Shown one piece after another: positions 34,913 to 44,620 of a stretch of DNA of 64,000 nucleotides. The notes under the pieces are model-generated. The model was not told where the DNA came from. It searched no databases and was given only the letters and a program-made list of their open reading frames with translations. The translations under genes were made by a program, and so were the position numbers. This stretch comes from Trabulsiella odontotermitis. GTDB lineage: Bacteria > Pseudomonadota > Gammaproteobacteria > Enterobacterales > Enterobacteriaceae. Within the stretch, counting starts at the first letter, position 1. The number at the start of each line of letters is the position of its first letter. Location: positions 236,732 to 300,731 of the forward strand of contig NZ_LIFX01000010.1 of assembly GCF_001297775.1 (NCBI RefSeq), given 5' to 3'.

Positions 34913-36487
34913 ATGTTATTAAATGATTCAGTATGTATTGTAAGAAATATAAAGCAGAAAGGTTTTACTTTGATTGAGCTGATTTTAACTTTAACTGTTA
35001 TAGCTATAATAAGTTTTGTAACTTTTCAAAGTTTAAATAAGGATTTCGAAAATAAACAGGCTGCTGTTTTAGGTGAACAAATAAGTAATGTGGGTACTGG
35101 TGTTAATAATTATATAGTGAACCACTATGATGTATTGTCTAAACTAACAGACTCTGCAGGTAACGGTTTAGATCCCGGACCAAGAACCTGTGATGCAACA
35201 AAACAAATATGTGAGATTTCAACTCAGACATTATCAAATGAAGGGTTGTTACCTCCAGCATCTATAAACAGAAACGTTTTTGGGTCCGGATATAAGATCA
35301 TTATTTCCAGAAAGGGCACCGCGCCATACTGGAGCATCTCTGCATTAATAACCACTGACAAGCCCTTACTATTAGGTAGTTCGGTTCGTTATGACTTATT
35401 AGGTAAGGCTATGCAGGCTGCGGGTGCAGACAGCGGTATGACCAGAGATTCGGCTACTAAGGTTGATGGCTACAAAGGCACATGGTCAACAACACAGGCT
35501 GATTATTCTAACGTCAATAACCAGGGGCTGTTAGTCTATATAGCAGGATATGGCTCTAATTCGTATTCTGCCTTCCTTCGTCGCGATGGAACTCTTCCTA
35601 TGACAGGAGATCTTAATATGGGGACTAAGAATATATATGGCGCCACGAACATTACTGCTTCCGGAACAGCCAGCGCGGCTACGCTGAAATCTACTGGTGA
35701 TGCGGGAGTAGGGGGAGACCTTGCGGTAGTTGGCATATCAACCCTGGCTGGTGCAGTGAACGCCAACAATACGCTGACGGTAGCCGGTACAAGCAGCCTG
35801 AAAGGGGCGACGGCGGTTGGTTCAACATTAAGTGTCGCTGGGATCTCAACCCTGACTGGCGCAGTAAATGCCAACAGCACATTGACGGTAGCCGGTGCCA
35901 GTAGCCTGAAGGGAGCAACGGCGGTCAGTTCGACACTGAGTGTCGCGGGGATCTCAACCCTTACAGGTGCGGTGAATGCGAGCAGTACACTGACCGTGGC
36001 TGGAGCCAGTACCCTGAAAGGGGCTGTTACGGTGAATAATGCAATCACTGCTTCCGGGAACATTACGTCTTCTGGGCAAGTAAAGGGAGCTACCGTCGCT
36101 TCTACTGGCAGGATGACTACCGGGGAATTCCTGCAGATTAACGGAACGGCAACGGCTGGAGCAGCCTGTTCTCCTAATGGTTTAATAGGAAAGAATTCTC
36201 AGGGGCAACTGTTGTCCTGTGCTGTAGGTGTATGGAAATCAACTTCTGGTGGGGGAAGTGGCTTTTTTACAGTTAAAGGAATAGCTATTAGTGATGCCGT
36301 AGCAAATATTAATGGGAGAAAATACTCTGCCATTAATACCTCCTGGATTCGTCAATGCGTTGCTGCCAATAATAAAACAGGTTCTTGTTCATGCCCTAAT
36401 AGTACAGATACCATGTATGTTACAGGATTTACAAAAGATGGCGCTGACGACCCATATTATGTTTCTGTTGCATGTTCTCCTAATTGA
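34913..36487 (+). CDS. PilV-like type IV prepilin / shufflon-type adhesin, orphan
   Basis: 524 residues. The N-terminus is a type IV prepilin: cleavage after Gly17 and mature start FTLIELILTL with the conserved Glu at mature position 5 (residue 22). Residues about 70-240 resemble the PilV constant region; then FLRRDGTLPMTGDLNMGTKN, a hallmark of shufflon PilV proteins. Residues about 270-390 form three related 36-residue repeats (STLTGAVNANSTLTVAG, ASSLKGATAVSSTLSVAG), and the C-terminus is Cys-rich. There is no shufflon recombinase or pilus machinery in the window, so this pilin is an orphan. Upstream DNA is very AT-rich, while the repeats are GC-richer, suggesting transfer. Confidence 0.75.
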   Translation: MLLNDSVCIVRNIKQKGFTLIELILTLTVIAIISFVTFQSLNKDFENKQAAVLGEQISNVGTGVNNYIVNHYDVLSKLTDSAGNGLDPGPRTCDATKQICEISTQTLSNEGLLPPASINRNVFGSGYKIIISRKGTAPYWSISALITTDKPLLLGSSVRYDLLGKAMQAAGADSGMTRDSATKVDGYKGTWSTTQADYSNVNNQGLLVYIAGYGSNSYSAFLRRDGTLPMTGDLNMGTKNIYGATNITASGTASAATLKSTGDAGVGGDLAVVGISTLAGAVNANNTLTVAGTSSLKGATAVGSTLSVAGISTLTGAVNANSTLTVAGASSLKGATAVSSTLSVAGISTLTGAVNASSTLTVAGASTLKGAVTVNNAITASGNITSSGQVKGATVASTGRMTTGEFLQINGTATAGAACSPNGLIGKNSQGQLLSCAVGVWKSTSGGGSGFFTVKGIAISDAVANINGRKYSAINTSWIRQCVAANNKTGSCSCPNSTDTMYVTGFTKDGADDPYYVSVACSPN

Positions 36488-36600
36488 AACTTTTAATCTA
36501 TGCTTGTATGTTTTTTGCGCTCTGGTTTTGTTCTATATTCACCATCGTCAGACCCTTCAGGAATATGTATATTATATTAAGTTGAATTTTACTTTTTTAC

Positions 36601-36627
36601 TCACTTCCTGGTTAGGCTAGGAAGTGA
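36601..36627. terminator. Stem-loop between convergent pilV-like and pqqU
   Basis: TCACTTCCT and AGGAAGTGA form a perfect 9-bp stem with a 9-base loop, 37 bases before the pqqU stop. No clear T-run on either strand. Confidence 0.5.
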
Positions 36628-36663
36628 CTCTATGGGGAGATAATAGGTATTCGTTCTGGCGAA

Positions 36664-38814
36664 TTACAGATCCCCGAGAGCATAACTGACGGATATCCCA
36701 ACCCCATAGTTACGTCCTGGTGCTGATTCGTAATATCTGCTGTTGGATTCATTGACAATAACCGATCCTGCATATTTTTTATCAAACAGGTTATCCACTC
36801 GACCAAATATATCAATCGTAAAGTTGCTGTAGTTAAATTTGTAGCCGGTATTAAGCCCGACGACGGTATAGGAGGGCACTTTTTCATTATTCTCGTCATT
36901 TGTCATGACATCACTCATATAGACCACATCAGTTCCTGTGTACCATCCCTCATCAGGTTGGTAACCTAATGACGCAAAGCCTAAATTTCGTGCAATACCT
37001 GGCATTCGGTTACCGCTGCAGTTCTGATCGTTACAGACGTTGTTTCGGTAGGTCGCATCCAGCCAGGTCCATGATGTCTTAACGCGCCAGTCACCGGAAA
37101 AACGTTGTTCCCACGACAATTCAGCTCCCTGGCGACGGGTTTTCCCTGCGTTTTTGTAGGTGGTACGCCCACCGCTACTGGTATCCACCACGATTTCATC
37201 ATCGGTATTAGTCTGGAAAAGTGCTACCGTTAACAAACCATCACCAGTGCGAGTTTTGCTACCGATCTCAAAGGTGTTGTTGGTGGAAGGTTTTAAATCA
37301 AAGTTTAAACCGCTTTGCCCGTCTGAACGGTATGACAGTTCGTTAATAGTTGGTGTCTCAAACCCGCGACCAACTGCCATGTATACGTTCCATGCGTCGG
37401 TCAGTGCATACTTGAAAGCTCCAGCAGGTAACAATTTATGATAACTGGCATTGCCGCTGTCATCGCCATTGCCTGCTGTCACATAGTGGTCGTTTGAATC
37501 AAACCACACTGAGCTGTAGCGAACACCAGCATCAAGCGAGAATCTATCTGTCAGTTGCCACAGTGTTTGCAGATAAGGGTCAATATTCCACATAAGATTG
37601 TGTTCATTTCTGCGAAGGTTGCCTTTCTGACCAAACTCAGGAATTCCGTCATTCATGCGAAAATTGTTATAGCCTTCACGGTTCTCGCTCATGTTTTCAT
37701 AGTTCAAACCAGTAGTGAACGTGACGGGAACGCCAACTGCTCCACGATGTGTCCAGCGACTGTCGACTCCCTGATAATGACGTTGAAGCGTAATTACGCC
37801 TCCGGCATGAGAAGGCCTAAGCTGTGGGGCTAAAGGGATCGACTGGTACTGAGTGGTTTCACGTTCACCAGCATACATCATTATACTGACGTCATCCTTG
37901 AGGCTGAGTTGGCGTTCGTAGCGTAATCCTGCCTGGGTTTGTTTGATGGTTTTACGCGTATTGTATTGTTCAGCACGTGGTGATTGCTGTGGATTGTCCT
38001 TCCATTCCGACTCAGTGAGGCCGCCCGGGTCATTGGCGTTAATGTCCACGCTGTTGACAATCAGGCTTAGTTTACTGGCATCATCAATACGTACACCGAG
38101 CTTCGCATTAGTCAGATTTTTCTGAGCACCGCTGTGATCACGGTAACCGTGGGTAGTAAAGCGGGTAGTGGAGACTGTGTAATCAACGTCGCCTGGCTGA
38201 GTACCATCCCCCGTAGCACCGTTGGCCTTAAGGCCGTAGCGCCAACTGCCAAAACTACCAAAATAAACACTACTCCCTATAGTCGGTGGTTCACTTCCTG
38301 TTTCTGTTGTAACGTTTATTACGCCACCAGATGCATTACCGTACAACGCAGAAAACGGTCCCCGCAAAACTTCAACATGATCAATGGAGGCAATATCTAC
38401 AGAGGATAATTGTCCCTGACCATCAGGCATTGTGGCAGGGATCCCGTCCACATACATCCTGAAACCCCTGATCCCAAATGCAGAGCGAGCACCATAGCCT
38501 CTGATAGACATCTGCAGATCCTGAGCGAAGTTCTGACGATTCTGGATCTGCACTCCGGGTATACCGGCCAGCCCCTCAGACAGGTTAATCTGTGGAGCAG
38601 CATGACGCATCTCTTCTCCATAACGGACACTTACAGCTGCTGGTGTATCTAGCGGCGATAACCCGGCCTCTGACGAAGCGACGACCACCATTGTCTGTTC
38701 GTCTGGTGTTTCTGTCGTTGCTGTGTCAGATGTTGATGTGTCAGATGTTGATGTGGCTGATGCTGTTGGGATAAGAAAACAAGCCACGGCTGTGAATGTG
38801 CAAATGTGTTTCAT
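36664..38814 (-). CDS. pqqU: PqqU, TonB-dependent outer-membrane receptor for PQQ
   Basis: 716 residues, matching E. coli PqqU (formerly YncD, about 700). After a signal peptide with an unusual STSDTSTSDTATTE linker, the plug domain shows LDTPAAVSVRYGEEMRHA, QNRQNFAQDLQMSIRGYGAR, MYVDGIPATMPDGQGQ and VEVLRGPFSALYGNASGGV; the barrel follows to a C-terminal VSYALGDL. EQTMVVVAS near residue 39 is the likely TonB box. PqqU imports the redox cofactor PQQ across the outer membrane. It is the second gene of an apparent operon: a PQQ-dependent dehydrogenase gene ends 78 bases upstream. Confidence 0.92.
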   Translation of the reverse strand: MKHICTFTAVACFLIPTASATSTSDTSTSDTATTETPDEQTMVVVASSEAGLSPLDTPAAVSVRYGEEMRHAAPQINLSEGLAGIPGVQIQNRQNFAQDLQMSIRGYGARSAFGIRGFRMYVDGIPATMPDGQGQLSSVDIASIDHVEVLRGPFSALYGNASGGVINVTTETGSEPPTIGSSVYFGSFGSWRYGLKANGATGDGTQPGDVDYTVSTTRFTTHGYRDHSGAQKNLTNAKLGVRIDDASKLSLIVNSVDINANDPGGLTESEWKDNPQQSPRAEQYNTRKTIKQTQAGLRYERQLSLKDDVSIMMYAGERETTQYQSIPLAPQLRPSHAGGVITLQRHYQGVDSRWTHRGAVGVPVTFTTGLNYENMSENREGYNNFRMNDGIPEFGQKGNLRRNEHNLMWNIDPYLQTLWQLTDRFSLDAGVRYSSVWFDSNDHYVTAGNGDDSGNASYHKLLPAGAFKYALTDAWNVYMAVGRGFETPTINELSYRSDGQSGLNFDLKPSTNNTFEIGSKTRTGDGLLTVALFQTNTDDEIVVDTSSGGRTTYKNAGKTRRQGAELSWEQRFSGDWRVKTSWTWLDATYRNNVCNDQNCSGNRMPGIARNLGFASLGYQPDEGWYTGTDVVYMSDVMTNDENNEKVPSYTVVGLNTGYKFNYSNFTIDIFGRVDNLFDKKYAGSVIVNESNSRYYESAPGRNYGVGISVSYALGDL

Positions 38815-38892
38815 GTGAATTCCGTATCAGTTTCCATGAAAAACAGAAGAAAACAGCCGGTGACTGTACAGACAAACCGGCTGTTGGAGTTT

Positions 38893-40308
38893 TTACTTAC
38901 CGGTGTACTCAAAGACGAGAATTGCCCCCGGATTCTTCAGGTCATGTGTCGGATGGTTGCTTTCATCCATTACGTTGCCAAAGTTGTCAGTGGCAACGAA
39001 GATCTTACGTGTATCCGGACTGACCAGTACCATACGATAGCGGTTGGTAGTGTGGAAGTATTTTGCCACATCACCTTGCACATCCTTTTTGTTCTCATTC
39101 AACAATACACGGTAAAGAGCCCCATTTTTCATTGAGCTAATGAGAATGGAATTACGCCAGCCTTTGATCACGCCATTCTCAGGATAATATGCAACACTGG
39201 ACGGTGCGATGGTTGGCCAACAAATGTATGATGATTCAGGAGAGCAACTGGCGTCGTTAAAGGTATAACCGTCTTTTACGGTGAAAAAGGTCTTAAGAGG
39301 TGCTTTAAAGTCAGGTGAATTCCATTCGGTTTCTTTCTGCACCGGCACACCATCAGGAATATGGTTTGGATCCCACTTCACTGAAGGACAATCCTTCGCT
39401 TCTGAATAATTAGCATAGACATATGCTTGATCATCACGGAAGCCCGCCACGTGTGGCCAGCCGTAGTTGCCTCCGGCCTCGAGAATATTCAATTCGTCAT
39501 CAGAAGAAGGTCCCTGCTCAGAGGCATAAAGAGTGTCTCCGACAAAAACCAGTCCCTGCGGATTACGGTGACCATAAGTGAACAGGTGGCTTTTTACCCC
39601 CTTAATCACCGGGTTGTCATCTGGCACTGAGCCATCGATATTCAGACGAAGTACTTTGCCTGCATAAGCGGAATAGTCTTTTTTCTCCAGTTCATCAACA
39701 GTGGGAACACGCTGAGCTTCAATTGGTTTACAGAAGTTTGCCCCCTGGTTATGACCCTGTTCGCCAATGGTATAATAAAGCTTATTGTCAGGACCAAAAC
39801 GAAGACGTCCGCCATTATGGTCATTACCTGCCGGGAAACCAGCCAATACCACGGTTTCATTTCCAAGTTTGTGAGTTTTCTCATCGTATTCCAGCCGGAC
39901 AATTTTAGCGTGTTCGTTTTCTCCGTCCATGTAGGTATATGCGGTATAAACATACTTATCGCCACCAGATTTCATAAAATTAGGCGGCAGTGCAAGTCCG
40001 AGTATGCCCTCATGTTGAGGACCTGTATACACATTCGGGAGGGTTATAGCGACCTGCTTTTCCCCCGTCTGAGGATTAATACGATCAATGGATGAAGCCT
40101 TACGCTCTGTTACCCACAACCAGTTATCCGGTCCCCAGACCATATCCCAGGGCGCATCTAACCCACTAATTAGTACCGATGTTTTAAATGGCTCTGCAGC
40201 TTGTACTGTAGCACTTTCACCTTTAGACAGATGTGTCGATGCATGAGTAAAACCGCAAATGATAAATGATAACGTAATGATATTAAATAGAAAGGTGTTT
40301 TTTTTCAT
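38893..40308 (-). CDS. Soluble PQQ-dependent glucose dehydrogenase (sGDH / GdhB-like)
   Basis: 471 residues, close to Acinetobacter sGDH. A Sec signal peptide (MKKNTFLFNIITLSFIICGF) sends it to the periplasm. The six-bladed propeller is recognisable: ISGLDAPWDMVWGPDNWLWV, GNDHNGGRLRFGPDNKLYYT with the catalytic base His164, YGHRNPQGLVF with PQQ-binding Arg248, SEQGPSSDDELNIL and CWPTIAPSSVAYY. It would oxidise glucose or other aldoses to lactones using PQQ and calcium. The pqqU gene lies 78 bases downstream on the same strand. No PQQ biosynthesis genes are in the window, so scavenged cofactor is likely. Confidence 0.9.
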   Translation of the reverse strand: MKKNTFLFNIITLSFIICGFTHASTHLSKGESATVQAAEPFKTSVLISGLDAPWDMVWGPDNWLWVTERKASSIDRINPQTGEKQVAITLPNVYTGPQHEGILGLALPPNFMKSGGDKYVYTAYTYMDGENEHAKIVRLEYDEKTHKLGNETVVLAGFPAGNDHNGGRLRFGPDNKLYYTIGEQGHNQGANFCKPIEAQRVPTVDELEKKDYSAYAGKVLRLNIDGSVPDDNPVIKGVKSHLFTYGHRNPQGLVFVGDTLYASEQGPSSDDELNILEAGGNYGWPHVAGFRDDQAYVYANYSEAKDCPSVKWDPNHIPDGVPVQKETEWNSPDFKAPLKTFFTVKDGYTFNDASCSPESSYICWPTIAPSSVAYYPENGVIKGWRNSILISSMKNGALYRVLLNENKKDVQGDVAKYFHTTNRYRMVLVSPDTRKIFVATDNFGNVMDESNHPTHDLKNPGAILVFEYTGK

Positions 40309-40786
40309 CGCCTAGATTCCTTCCAACGATCATGGTTTGTGAAATTACAGCGGTATTGACAGGTATTCCAGAATAAAGATGGTCAGTATGTAAGGATTTG
40401 TCAAATTGGGATACTGTTTGTAATAGTTAAATGGTGCATTTTCAGAATTTATTCCGATGTCAAAACTACTGAAATTCGATGGGGTTGTTGTAGTTATATG
40501 TGTCGAAATTCTATTCTTATGAGGTAAACCGCTGCTTTATGGTAAGTAAACCAGACAAAACTTGCAGTGCTGTATTAGGAGGACTAAGAAGAAAAAATAT
40601 TAGTGCAAACAAGGCTAAGTCAGAAATTACCTCAGGGTAAAGTTTCATCTGGAATACTATAATGGCTCTGATGGATAAGCTCAGTATTCTTCCTCTGTAG
40701 ATAAATAACACATCAAGTGTACTTATTTTCAGTTCCGGAGACTGGGTAGATGAGACTTCATAGTCTCCGGAGACTTTTTGTTTTAG
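40309..40786. other. Intergenic region with stem-loop
   Basis: Contains the upstream region of the dehydrogenase (near 40308) and the CCGGAGACT / AGTCTCCGG stem-loop. No gene found in the remaining interval. Confidence 0.4.
40735..40777. terminator. Stem-loop terminator near the pirin stop
   Basis: CCGGAGACT (40735-40743) and AGTCTCCGG (40762-40770) form a perfect 9-bp stem, followed on the plus strand by AGACTTTTTG. It lies 17 bases beyond the stop of the minus-strand pirin gene. Confidence 0.6.
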
Positions 40787-41527
40787 TCAGGATGTATACT
40801 CAGGCATTTCAATCACGATGAAATGACTATGGTCATCAGTTGTCCGGAATGTTAAGGACGCTGGACCAGCAATTTCCAGTGTGTCAAGTTCGGCCAGTGT
40901 GGCAATACCATCCACTTGCACAGAACCTTCAAAGTTATTGATATACGCTTGGCGACCCTTCTTCAGTTTAAACTTCACTTCAGCAGCAGGATCTGTCATT
41001 TCACTGACATACATATTCACGTCCTGGTTCAGTGACAGAGGAGCATTATCGTTCTTCAGACTACCAACAATATGCAATAGCTTGTTTTTTCTGTCTTCTT
41101 CTGTGAACTTATGATTGTTATATCTGACGGCAAGTCCGTTTGATGATGGTACGATCCAGATCTGGAGGAAGCGACACCAGTCATCCTGATTATTCAGTTC
41201 TGAATGCCATACACCACTTCCGGCTGTAATAGTCTGTACATGCCCGCGAGCGAGAATATCTTCCTCCCGCGTAGCGCTATCCCAGTGGGTAAGCTTACCA
41301 TCTATCACATAGCTGACAATTTCCATATTCTTATGGGGATGGCGATCAAATCCATGCCGGGGTTTTACATTATCATCATTTACTACCCGCAGAACACCGT
41401 AGTGCATATTATCTGGGTCATAGTAGTTTGAGAATGAAAAATGGAAGTATGTATCAGCTGGATGAAAATCACTGGCTGGCAGATAATGCAGGTCGTTTGC
41501 TTTTTTTACACGGTAACGGGTTGTCAT
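40787..41527 (-). CDS. Pirin family protein (YhhW-like)
   Basis: 246 residues from the ATG at 41527 (GGAG upstream); a longer frame to 41602 overlaps the divergent promoter and is unlikely. The N-terminal cupin has HFSFSNYYDPDNMHYGVLRV and the metal-site GFDRHPHKNMEIVSYVIDG, plus HSELN further on; these supply the His/Glu metal ligands of pirins. E. coli YhhW, a quercetinase in vitro, is of similar length. It is cytoplasmic. A divergent LysR-type gene 91 bases away is its likely regulator, a common arrangement. Confidence 0.85.
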   Translation of the reverse strand: MTTRYRVKKANDLHYLPASDFHPADTYFHFSFSNYYDPDNMHYGVLRVVNDDNVKPRHGFDRHPHKNMEIVSYVIDGKLTHWDSATREEDILARGHVQTITAGSGVWHSELNNQDDWCRFLQIWIVPSSNGLAVRYNNHKFTEEDRKNKLLHIVGSLKNDNAPLSLNQDVNMYVSEMTDPAAEVKFKLKKGRQAYINNFEGSVQVDGIATLAELDTLEIAGPASLTFRTTDDHSHFIVIEMPEYTS

Positions 41528-41618
41528 TGATTGGCTCCGATGGTCATATAATGTGTACATTATAAGTTTCTTTCTGGCACTGATAAATGAGGCGGCTGGC
41601 AATTCATCGTTACGTAAA
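41528..41618. promoter_or_regulatory. Divergent promoter region of pirin and LysR gene
   Basis: 91 bases between two divergent start codons. LysR-type regulators usually bind such intergenic regions (T-N11-A boxes). No specific box is called. Confidence 0.4.
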
Positions 41619-42525
41619 ATGAAAGAATACGATCTTATCTCCCTACGCAGTTTTGTCGCAGTTGTGGATACTGGCAGTTTTTATAATGCCGCGGTTCAGA
41701 TGGAAACCAGTAGCGCGTCAATTAGCCATCGTGTATCGGCTCTGGAAGAGGCTCTGGAGGTTCGGTTACTGAATCGCACAACATGTCAGATTGAGCTGAC
41801 GACCGGAGGGCAACAGTTTTGGCAGGATGTGAAGAGCATTCTTGAATCGCTTGAACAGGCTGAAGAAAGGCTGAATTGCACTCAGGAGACACTCAATGGG
41901 GTTATCCACATGGCTGCGCCATTCACGTTTGGAGTGAAAAAACTTGCTCCATTGCTTCCCGTGTTTATGGCGAAGTACCCACAAATCACAGTCAAATTGC
42001 AGCTTAAAGACCGTATTACTGATCTCGTTGATGAGGGCTATGATCTGCCATTACGAATCGGTGAACTACAAGACTCCACATTGGTTAGTTTTCGGATAAG
42101 CGATCTCTCTCGTTTATTCTGTGCTTCACCACGTTATTTACAGCAACACGGCACTTCGCAAACTATTGCTGACCTCAAGGGACATACTTGCCTTCGCTAC
42201 TCGTTACTGTCTGTGCGAGATGAATGGGGGATTACAGATTAGTAAAGAGCTACCAGAAATGCGTTTTCCACTCATTACCGGAAACGGAGATGTACTACGC
42301 GAAGCTGCGATTCAGGGGATGGGGATCACTATGCTTCCGTGGTTCATTGTGGAAGATGCCATCCTTGGCGGTGCACTAGTTCCTGTATTAAGTGGTTTAT
42401 CCCCGGCACCACTACCTCTATCAATTGTTCGCCCTTCAAGGCATTATACTCCGGTTAGGGTAATTGCATTAATGGAATGGTTGCAGGAGTATTTCTGTTC
42501 TGTCAAGAATGGTAGCAGTCTCTGA
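41619..42525 (+). pseudogene. LysR-family regulator gene, frameshifted at a G-run
   Basis: From the ATG at 41619 the frame gives a LysR helix-turn-helix (SLRSFVAVVDTGSFYNAAVQ) and substrate domain to LLSVRDEWGI before a stop at 42242. The rest of the substrate domain (LQISKELPEMRFPLITGNGD ... LPWFIVEDAILGGALVPVL) continues in another frame to 42525. Removing one G from the G5 run at about 42226-42230 restores a normal about 300-residue LysR protein. The truncated product would lack much of the effector domain. It lies divergent from the pirin gene it probably controlled. Confidence 0.85.
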
Positions 42526-42975
42526 TTGTTATTTCGTTGTGAAGCAGAACAAGACGCATTACCGTCTTATATGACTGGCGTCGATATTAAGAATGAAATG
42601 GCTTCAGCCTTGACCATCGTATGGTAGATAGTTCTATCTGTGTTTGTTCACACCATTTATCTACCATCTCCATAAAACTTGGCCCTTCAGGGCGGGGAAG
42701 ATGCTAGATGTTGATAGTGAAACTTTTTTGTGGGTATCTTGTTATTCCTACTACTACCAGTGAATCGCTGCCTCAGTGACTGAATGAATACCACTCAAGA
42801 GTATATGCTTCAGTTTGATAACCTGTGAGGTAAGAGATAATCATCAAACCGCGAACAGACATCATTCTTCTCTATATACAAGAAAGATAGGAAAAATCCA
42901 TATCTGATATATGGATATTGGTTTAAAAGTAATATATAGATATCCTGTTTAGGAGTTATAAATACTGGAGGAACT
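42526..42975. other. Region without intact genes
   Basis: About 450 bases containing an inverted repeat (ATGGTAGATA / TTATCTACCAT, 42618-42667) and an IS605-type hairpin (42678-42706). No gene seen. Confidence 0.35.
42678..42706 (+). repeat. IS605-type hairpin relic (copy 4)
   Basis: CCCTTCAGGGCGGGG-AAGATGCT resembles the hairpin cores at 24013, 30434 and 30668. The flanking sequence is not shared, so it marks an independent insertion or decay. Confidence 0.45.
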
Positions 42976-43074
42976 ATGAATTCGCTATATTTTACTATCG
43001 TTGGTTTTGCGGCCTGCCCGTGTAGGCCACTTTTTGATACTGATCTATTGCTGAAATGTGTTTGTCAATATTAG
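42976..43074 (+). CDS. Possible 32-residue small protein
   Basis: ATG at 42976 follows GGAGG at a 4-base spacing. The frame reads MNSLYFTIVGFAACPCRPLF and ends at TAG after 32 codons, with four Cys. It may be a leader peptide, a small protein, or the start of a lost gene. Support is only the ribosome site. Confidence 0.3.
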   Translation: MNSLYFTIVGFAACPCRPLFDTDLLLKCVCQY

Positions 43075-43396
43075 CTTAAAAATAAACGCTATGTGGAATA
43101 AGTTTTTAAAAGGAAATGTCATAATTGACGCTGGAATAGTCTTAAATGTTGATAATTCATGCAGGTGTCTAAAAATAGGGGCTTTGAGTGCTGTAATCAG
43201 AAGTGAAGTAACGAGCTAATGAGCCCTTTCGGAAAAAGCATGAAGAATTAAACTTACAGGTATAAAGATTAAGAGTATATAGAATAATGAAATCAATATT
43301 GACTTATGAGTAGGGTATTGTTCAACACAATAGAGTAAGAAAAAGAAGTTGCTATAATTAAAATAGAATAAGCAACTGGCAAACGGATTTTAGTTT

Positions 43397-43660
43397 TCAA
43401 AAAAACACTCCTTTGAGATTAAAATAATGTATGTCGATTACTTTAAGGAGAGCTGTTATATCAAATCTCTTTTCATGACAAGCATCTATGATCTTTGATG
43501 AAAAATTACCGATACTATTAGAATGTATAATATCTGTAATCTTTTCCAGTGAAGTATTTGGATAATACAGTGTTTTGGCTGTATTTTCTCCAGTGCCTAA
43601 GATTAATGACATAAACGATTCGCTTAACCTTAATTTAACATGGTTACTTTTACGTAACAT
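43397..43660 (-). CDS. Hypothetical small protein
   Basis: 87 residues (MLRKSNHVKLRLSESFMSLI ... DITALLKVIDIHYFNLKGVFF), mixed alpha/beta. Start codon has no strong ribosome site. Not recognised; composition fits the AT-rich neighbourhood, so it could be spurious. Confidence 0.3.
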   Translation of the reverse strand: MLRKSNHVKLRLSESFMSLILGTGENTAKTLYYPNTSLEKITDIIHSNSIGNFSSKIIDACHEKRFDITALLKVIDIHYFNLKGVFF

Positions 43661-44620
43661 ACGCGTGAGTGAGTTGATTTATGTCAAATAAATGTTCCCT
43701 CTTGTTTTTCTTTAAAAGGATTTGTAACGCGTTTGACAAAAAATCCTGTATTACTACATGACAAAAGAGTTAAATACTCGAAAGCAAACCTGTTACAAAT
43801 CATTCTATAGTAAGGCGGGGATAACCATAGAGCGTGCAACCAGAGCTGTATTGACGCCGTAGAGTTAGTCAGGCTGACGATGGTTACTCGCCACGGCAGT
43901 AGATCATGAACGCGGTTTGCTAACCAGCCGCTATGATACCAAGCATTATGATGCTGATAGCGCTCCGAGGCATCACTTATGAATATACAGAGTTCATGGT
44001 TGTGTGCGGCAAAGTACCCATACTGTTACTTTGAACAGACAGGAGCGTACGCATTCTGCCCCCGGTTAACTAATAGGAAAAAGAAACCCGTTATGGATGC
44101 AATGGATAAACAAGGTAAAGAAAGATGATGAGTTAGCTCTTGGCGTCAGCGAATGAGACGGGAATCATCGGGAGATGTTCAATGCGAACAAATAATTGAT
44201 TACATTGGAATACACAAACAATACGAAACCAGCTTTGAAGCATAGCTTCAGTCAAAAAAATTGTTTTTAAACAGTTGATTATCTGGTTTCGCGAATACTG
44301 ATTATTGATAATATGAACGACCAGCGAATCAATTGAAGACACTGTGAAACTGAACGGCGCATCTGAAACCGTAAATCTTCTGGAGGTTCATTAGCCGAGG
44401 ACAGTTAATCTAGTCGTTCGCAGGGGCGGTTCCGGCAAGCCGATGATATCTTCTAAATCAGCATGATAACAGCTAAAGTATTCATGGTCATAGACGCGTT
44501 TCCCAGACCGAGGCCAGAATGGTGCTTGTGAGATGAACAGCAATCGAGTCAGATGAGCGGGCATCTGTTTGGCATAATTAACCACGACATAGCGGCTCAC
44601 GGTGACCCAGAATACTATCT
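43661..44620. other. Region of decayed sequence
   Basis: About 960 bases. A minus-strand frame at 44391-44600 (YVVVNYAKQMPAHLTRLLFI, FWPRSGKRVYDHEYFSCYHA) looks protein-like but has no start or ribosome site, so it is probably a fragment. The rest contains only short frames. No gene could be identified. Confidence 0.35.

Noticed and set aside
35536..36063. Long minus-strand open frame opposite the pilV-like repeats
   Set aside because: It mirrors the repeat structure of the plus-strand gene and has no start signal; it is an antisense shadow of repetitive coding DNA.
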